Source of the DNA: Piscibacillus halophilus
Lineage (GTDB): Bacteria > Bacillota > Bacilli > Bacillales > Alkalibacillaceae
Direction: 5' to 3'
NCBI RefSeq assembly: GCF_900110685.1
Contig: NZ_FOES01000003.1
Coordinates: forward strand, 62,001 to 126,000
DNA: 64,000 bases
In this document: in pieces, positions 60,218 through 64,000 of the stretch
Position numbering within the stretch: position 1 is the first letter of the stretch
Layout of the letters: each line of letters begins with the position of its first letter
The notes under the pieces: model-generated
Databases searched by the model: none
Told to the model about the DNA's origin: nothing
Seen by the model: only the letters and a program-made list of their open reading frames with translations
Program-made: the position numbers and the translations under genes

Positions 60218-61450
60218 ATGTCTAAAAGAAGAGTAGTTGTAACAGGACTAGGGGTTGTATCTCCGGTCGGAAATGATGTTAACACATTATGGAATAATAT
60301 TACGTCAGGTCATGTCGGAATTGGTGAGTTAACTAAACTAAATCCTGATGATTTTTCAGTTAAAATTGCTGGTGAAGTAAAAGATTTCGATCCTAAAGAG
60401 TATATGGAAAAACGTGAAGCTCGAAAGATGGACTTATTTACTCAATATGCAGTTGCTGCTTCAAAGATGGCAGTTGAAGACTCTGGGCTTGAGATTACGG
60501 AAGAAAATGCTTCACGAGTTGGAGTGTGGATTGGTTCTGGTATTGGTGGTATGACCACATATGAAGAAAGCTTCCGAAAATATATGGATAAAGGGAGAGT
60601 CAGTCCTTTCTTTATCCCGATGATTATTCCTGATATGGCATCTGGCCAAGTTTCTATTTTACTCGGAGCAAAAGGAATAAACTCTTGTTCAGTAACAGCG
60701 TGCGCGTCAGGCACCAATTCCATTGGTGATGCCTTTAAAGTGATTGAACGAGGCGATGCTGATGCGATGATTACAGGGGGAGCAGAAGCTCCATTTAACC
60801 ATATGTCATTAGCTGGTTTTTCATCAATGGGAGCACTATCGACGAATACGGATGCTCAGACCGCTAGTCGCCCATTTGATCAGAACCGTGACGGATTTGT
60901 CATGGGTGAAGGTTCGGGTGTTATTGTATTAGAGTCACTAGAATCAGCTCAGCAACGTGGAGCGAATATCTATGCAGAAATTATTGGTTATGGTTCAACT
61001 GGTGATGCATACCATATCACAGCTCCTGCCCCTGAAGGTGAAGGTGCTGCAAGAGCCATGCAACAAGCATTAGAAGATGCTGAAATTAATGCTGATGAAA
61101 TGGATTATATTAACGCTCACGGTACAAGTACTGAGTACAATGATAAGTACGAAACGACAGCTGTTAAGACTGTGTTTAAAGATCATGCTTATCAATTAGC
61201 CATGAGTTCTACAAAATCAATGACAGGTCACCTATTAGGTGCAGCAGGTGGAGTAGAAGCGATTATCACAGCTCTTAGCCTTAAGAATAATATCATGCCT
61301 CCAACGGTTAATTATGAAACACCAGATGAAGACTGTGATTTAGATTATGTAGCAAATGAAGCGCGAGAAAAGGAATTAAACGTTGCCATGACGAACTCAC
61401 TTGGATTTGGTGGACATAACGCTTCATTAGTATTTAAAAAGTTTCAATAA
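60218..61450 (+). CDS. fabF: Beta-ketoacyl-ACP synthase II FabF
   Basis: A 410-residue elongating condensing enzyme of type II fatty-acid synthesis, target of cerulenin-type inhibitors. The nucleophile Cys is in [15 protein letters not shown] near residue 163, with His in [11 protein letters not shown] near residue 300 and [15 protein letters not shown] near 335. AGAGGAGG precedes the ATG by about 10 nt. Cotranscribed with fabH and followed by a terminator. Confidence 0.97.
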   Translation: MSKRRVVVTGLGVVSPVGNDVNTLWNNITSGHVGIGELTKLNPDDFSVKIAGEVKDFDPKEYMEKREARKMDLFTQYAVAASKMAVEDSGLEITEENASRVGVWIGSGIGGMTTYEESFRKYMDKGRVSPFFIPMIIPDMASGQVSILLGAKGINSCSVTACASGTNSIGDAFKVIERGDADAMITGGAEAPFNHMSLAGFSSMGALSTNTDAQTASRPFDQNRDGFVMGEGSGVIVLESLESAQQRGANIYAEIIGYGSTGDAYHITAPAPEGEGAARAMQQALEDAEINADEMDYINAHGTSTEYNDKYETTAVKTVFKDHAYQLAMSSTKSMTGHLLGAAGGVEAIITALSLKNNIMPPTVNYETPDEDCDLDYVANEAREKELNVAMTNSLGFGGHNASLVFKKFQ

Positions 61451-61460
61451 TTTACGAATC

Positions 61461-61493
61461 AACTGTCCTAAAGATCTTTAGGGCAGTTTTTTG
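61461..61493 (+). terminator. Terminator of fabHF
   Basis: AACTGTCCTAAAGA pairs with TTTAGGGCAGTT (one mismatch) and is followed by TTTTTTG. Confidence 0.92.
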
Positions 61494-61519
61494 TTGTTTT
61501 AGAAGCTTCTACTTAGATA

Positions 61520-61560
61520 AAAAAACACCAGTTATGATTGAAACTTTCATAACTGGTGTT
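61520..61560 (-). terminator. Terminator of the LCP gene
   Basis: AACACCAGTTATGA pairs perfectly with TCATAACTGGTGTT around a 9-nt loop; on the minus strand it is followed by TTTTTT. Confidence 0.93.
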
Positions 61561-61568
61561 AGGGATTT

Positions 61569-62594
61569 CTATGATTCATCGTTAGGTTCTGTCTCTTCAT
61601 CAGATTCGTCACGTCGAGTCAAGTCTTCCGTACTTGGCTGACTAGTTAGAAATTCATTTAAGGCAGATCTATTTTCTTCTAAATTCAATTCTAGTACCGC
61701 ACCTGCATGGCTATAAGTTTCATCTGTGAATGTATCATCCATCGGAATTCTCATAGTTTCAATTTCGTCAGGGGTTTCTAGGAAAAATTCAGAGGCAATA
61801 GATAAAATTTTACCCGTATCCATATTGGTGTCAATATAGGGTTGTAAAGTTCCAACGGTTCTAGGTAATTTCATAATACTAGTAAATGATAAAACCTCAT
61901 CTTTTAAAGCGCTCATGACCTCTTGTTGACGTCTGACACGTCCGAAATCATTTTCATGATCACTTCGAAAACGTGCGTAATCAAGTAGTTGCTCTCCGTC
62001 TAATTTTTGGATGCCTGGATGTAGATCAATATCCGTATGGATCATTCTTTTTTGGACGTTCATCTCAATTCCTTCTGGCGCAACGGTATCTACAATATTC
62101 TCGAACCCTTTAAAGTTGACGATTGCATAATAGTTTACATCAATATCAAAATTCTCTTTAATCGTTTGCCTTAATAGTTCTGGCCCACCCATAGAAAAAG
62201 CTGAATTAATTTTATTGTATCCGTGACCTGGTATTTCAACATATGTATCTCTCATGAGCGAAACGAGTTTAGCACGATTATGTTTGACATCATATTGCCC
62301 AATCATGATGGTATCCGTTCTAGAGCTACCATTTTCACTTAGATCTTCACCTAAAAGCAACACATTGATAACATCGCTATTTAATTCCTCAATACCATTA
62401 AATTCATCTTCGTATTGGTCACTTTTATCACTATCTTTATATTGCTCCATCTCTTTTTCAGCTGCATATTTTCCAGCTTGAAATTCATATGTAAAATATG
62501 CGGCAAAAATAAGAACTAATGAACCTACGATAAGTAGTATTTTTTTTCTTTTATGTTTTCGCTTTACTTTTTTTCGATCCTTTCTTTTTTCCAT
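61569..62594 (-). CDS. LytR-CpsA-Psr (LCP)-family cell-wall polymer ligase
   Basis: A 341-residue membrane-bound LCP protein that attaches teichoic acids or other polymers to peptidoglycan. A very basic cytoplasmic tail (KRKDRKKVKRKHKRKK) and one membrane segment (about 24-42) are followed by an acidic linker. The LCP domain carries SRTDTIMIGQYD, the catalytic Arg in LMRDTYVEIPG, and YARFRSDHENDFGRVRRQQEV. ATG 62594 follows AAAGGAG; the extension from 62615 is not needed. A Glu/Asp/Ser tail ends the protein. Which polymer it transfers is not clear. Confidence 0.9.
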   Translation of the reverse strand: MEKRKDRKKVKRKHKRKKILLIVGSLVLIFAAYFTYEFQAGKYAAEKEMEQYKDSDKSDQYEDEFNGIEELNSDVINVLLLGEDLSENGSSRTDTIMIGQYDVKHNRAKLVSLMRDTYVEIPGHGYNKINSAFSMGGPELLRQTIKENFDIDVNYYAIVNFKGFENIVDTVAPEGIEMNVQKRMIHTDIDLHPGIQKLDGEQLLDYARFRSDHENDFGRVRRQQEVMSALKDEVLSFTSIMKLPRTVGTLQPYIDTNMDTGKILSIASEFFLETPDEIETMRIPMDDTFTDETYSHAGAVLELNLEENRSALNEFLTSQPSTEDLTRRDESDEETEPNDES

Positions 62595-62736
62595 TGTTTT
62601 CTCCTTTCTATACATTTAACAACCTAATTTCTATGTATTTTAAATTTATTATACAAAGGTAGATTCAATTAAATATTTTTAATATTTTTACATATACATT
62701 ATTATAGACGATTGGACAAGCCTGGAGGTTTCTAAA

Positions 62737-62943
62737 ATGTTGCCTTTAATTTTATTTTTAATTGGATTTGGTTTTTGTTGTGTTGGTGGAGTTTCAATAA
62801 TTGGATATTTAAATTATTTGCCTGTAGGGATGAGCACATACGATTTTATACTGTTTATCTATACGCGCCCAGAGTGTTATTTGCTTCCAGGCGGTTTAAT
62901 ATTAATCTTTATTGCTATGTATATTAACCCATTTGATTCATAA
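62737..62943 (+). CDS. Small hypothetical membrane protein
   Basis: A 68-residue protein with two hydrophobic segments (about 1-24 and 48-64) and a central loop YLPVGMSTYDFILFIYTRPECY. TGGAGGT precedes the ATG by 8 nt. It stands alone between the divergent LCP gene and yjbA. The family is not recognised. Confidence 0.65.
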   Translation: MLPLILFLIGFGFCCVGGVSIIGYLNYLPVGMSTYDFILFIYTRPECYLLPGGLILIFIAMYINPFDS

Positions 62944-63013
62944 AATTTAAGAATAAAAATAAGTCACTTGGTCATAATGAGCATAAATGGAGGATTATGA
63001 AAAGTGAGGGATT

Positions 63014-63775
63014 ATGATGTTATATGTACATGATATTTGGGTAAATTGGTTTGAAGGTGAAGAGAATGGGTACAACGTATGTCAGTTTCATGAATGGCGT
63101 AAAGATGACTCGATTGAGCTTTTAGACCAAATCCCAGTTGTGCACGTAGAAGAAGACCTTTATGACTACATAGAAAACAACATGCAAGATATCCCAAAAC
63201 CATTATTAGAGCAAGTATACCAGCGCGCTTATTTAAAAAAACATCATAAGAGAATCCCCTTAGACTATGCGTTTGTGGTGACGGATGGAGCTCATGCTCT
63301 AGTGGTTGACACGTTAGGTTATGACATTCCAGTTAGAAAGAGTAGACTAATTCCACGCCAAGAAAGGCTTGTATTGGATTTAGTTAAGCAAAAAGAACCT
63401 TTAACTTACTCTTTTAAGAGGCCAAAAAGAACGAAAGAGCATCATTTATTATCTCTAGAACCAGTTTATATGGTTGGTCTAACAAGAAAAGAAAGACAAC
63501 TGAAACATCTTCTTATGCTCATGATTGATCAATTAAATCAGAGTCAACGTATCGATGAATTGAGGTACTGGTTAACAGAGTGGAAGCCTGAATGGTATGA
63601 AAATATTCAGGATATTACATTTGATCAAGGTTACGACTTATTATTATCTGAAGTTAAAGTCGGATGGAGTGCCAAACACGAAGAGTTATGTGAGAAAATG
63701 GCTAAAGGGCAACCGTTCTTTGAACGTCTTTGGGAAATGGAACAACGTAAGAAAAATGTTTTAAAAGGTTCATAA
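63014..63775 (+). CDS. yjbA: YjbA-family protein
   Basis: A 253-residue soluble protein of the YjbA family, conserved next to trpS in Bacillus. It opens with [22 protein letters not shown], then carries [16 protein letters not shown], and has a Trp-rich C-terminal half ([13 protein letters not shown]). Twin ATGs lie at 63014 and 63017 after GTGAGGG. It is convergent with trpS, as in B. subtilis. No catalytic motif is evident and the function is unknown. Confidence 0.87.
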   Translation: MMLYVHDIWVNWFEGEENGYNVCQFHEWRKDDSIELLDQIPVVHVEEDLYDYIENNMQDIPKPLLEQVYQRAYLKKHHKRIPLDYAFVVTDGAHALVVDTLGYDIPVRKSRLIPRQERLVLDLVKQKEPLTYSFKRPKRTKEHHLLSLEPVYMVGLTRKERQLKHLLMLMIDQLNQSQRIDELRYWLTEWKPEWYENIQDITFDQGYDLLLSEVKVGWSAKHEELCEKMAKGQPFFERLWEMEQRKKNVLKGS

Positions 63776-63779
63776 GCTA

Positions 63780-63815
63780 AAGGGCAATCCGTTAAAGTCG
63801 GATTGCCCTTAATTT
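63780..63815. terminator. Bidirectional terminator between yjbA and trpS
   Basis: A 12-bp perfect stem, AAGGGCAATCCG and CGGATTGCCCTT, with a 7-nt loop lies between convergent genes. Confidence 0.9.
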
Positions 63816-63818
63816 ATT

Positions 63819-64000
63819 TTATCTTTTTAAATGTACCCGTCCGATTCCCATTGCTTTTTTAGCTTTGTTTAACATTTTTGATGCTACAAAATTAGCTTTT
63901 TCACGACCGTGATCTAAAATTTCATCTAATTCATCGGACTCATACAGTTCATAATATCGTTTTTGAATGCTAGCGATTCTTTCTGACACAATTTGAGCGA
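63819..64000 (-). CDS. trpS: Tryptophanyl-tRNA synthetase TrpS, C-terminal end (partial)
   Basis: An open minus-strand frame runs from the right edge to TAA at 63819-63821, giving about 60 C-terminal residues. It contains YYELYESDEL, then HGREKANFVASKMLNKAKKA and MGIGRV, the pattern at the end of class I TrpS. The position next to yjbA in opposite orientation is the same as in B. subtilis. The start and active-site motifs lie outside the window. Confidence 0.88.
   Translation of the reverse strand, partial: AQIVSERIASIQKRYYELYESDELDEILDHGREKANFVASKMLNKAKKAMGIGRVHLKR

Noticed and set aside
1-64000. tRNA, rRNA, insertion sequences, prophage or integrase-flanked islands
   Set aside because: No transposase, integrase, long terminal repeats or RNA-gene signatures were noticed on either strand, and the aromatic cluster has no visible mobility genes.

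Overview
The window is a stretch of core chromosome from a low-GC, endospore-forming member of the Bacillaceae. The complete gerP spore-coat operon, comK, med, addAB and many gene neighbours shared with Bacillus subtilis support this. Gene order follows B. subtilis for long runs: ecsB and yhaA; hmoB-pbpF-hemEHY; yhfH-yhfI-lplJ-yhfL; comK-yhjD-yhjE-addBA-gerP; yisL-yitS-yitT; yitU-yitV-yitW; yjzD-med-fabHF; yjbA-trpS. Many proteins are acidic, which would suit a salt-tolerant relative such as the Halobacillus/Virgibacillus group, but the species cannot be read from the window. I saw no rRNA, tRNA, CRISPR array, insertion sequence or prophage.

Layout. 0-9 kb: the end of ecsB, an intergenic 21-bp repeat array, a YitT-family membrane protein, a frameshifted ybjQ-type gene, an M20 peptidase, the liaFSR cell-envelope stress system, an SDR oxidoreductase and a flavodoxin-like protein. 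8.5-15 kb: heme turnover and synthesis (hmoB, hemE-hemH-hemY) with the class A penicillin-binding protein PbpF, then the tiny zinc-ribbon gene yhfH. 15-22 kb: yhfI, lipoate ligase and an acyl-CoA synthetase under a FadR-type operator, followed by a three-gene ABC importer related to TrpXYZ. 22-31 kb: comK, yhjD, yhjE and the addB-addA recombination nuclease. 31-33 kb: gerPA-F on the minus strand behind a sigma-K-like promoter. 33-43 kb: a three-gene membrane cassette (DUF418, DUF2157, GDYXXLXY), rocD, yisL, an amylase-like membrane protein lacking its catalytic nucleophile, degV and yitT genes, a BsuPI lipoprotein, a short Nfu-N protein and D-amino acid aminotransferase.

43-49 kb holds a phosphonate-type ABC importer (phnD, phnC and two phnE) preceded by PhoP-box-like repeats, a 41-residue basic microprotein coupled to a DUF3813 gene, and yitU/yitV. 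From 49.5 to 55.7 kb, between yitV and yitW, lies an accessory aromatic-catabolism cluster: flavin reductases, an HpaB-family monooxygenase, an intradiol ring-cleavage dioxygenase, a muconate cycloisomerase-like enzyme, a DUF3237 protein and an alpha/beta hydrolase. These could carry out hydroxylation, ortho cleavage, lactonisation and enol-lactone hydrolysis. The DUF3237 gene sits where a muconolactone isomerase would be expected, and a strong CcpA (cre) site precedes the cluster. The last 8 kb carries uppP, med, fabH-fabF with a FapR-like operator, an LCP cell-wall ligase, yjbA and the 3' end of trpS.

The observations most worth following up are the DUF3237 protein as a possible non-homologous muconolactone isomerase, the exact-period 21-bp array, the degenerate Walker A motif in AddB, the amylase-like pseudoenzyme, and the coupled microprotein.
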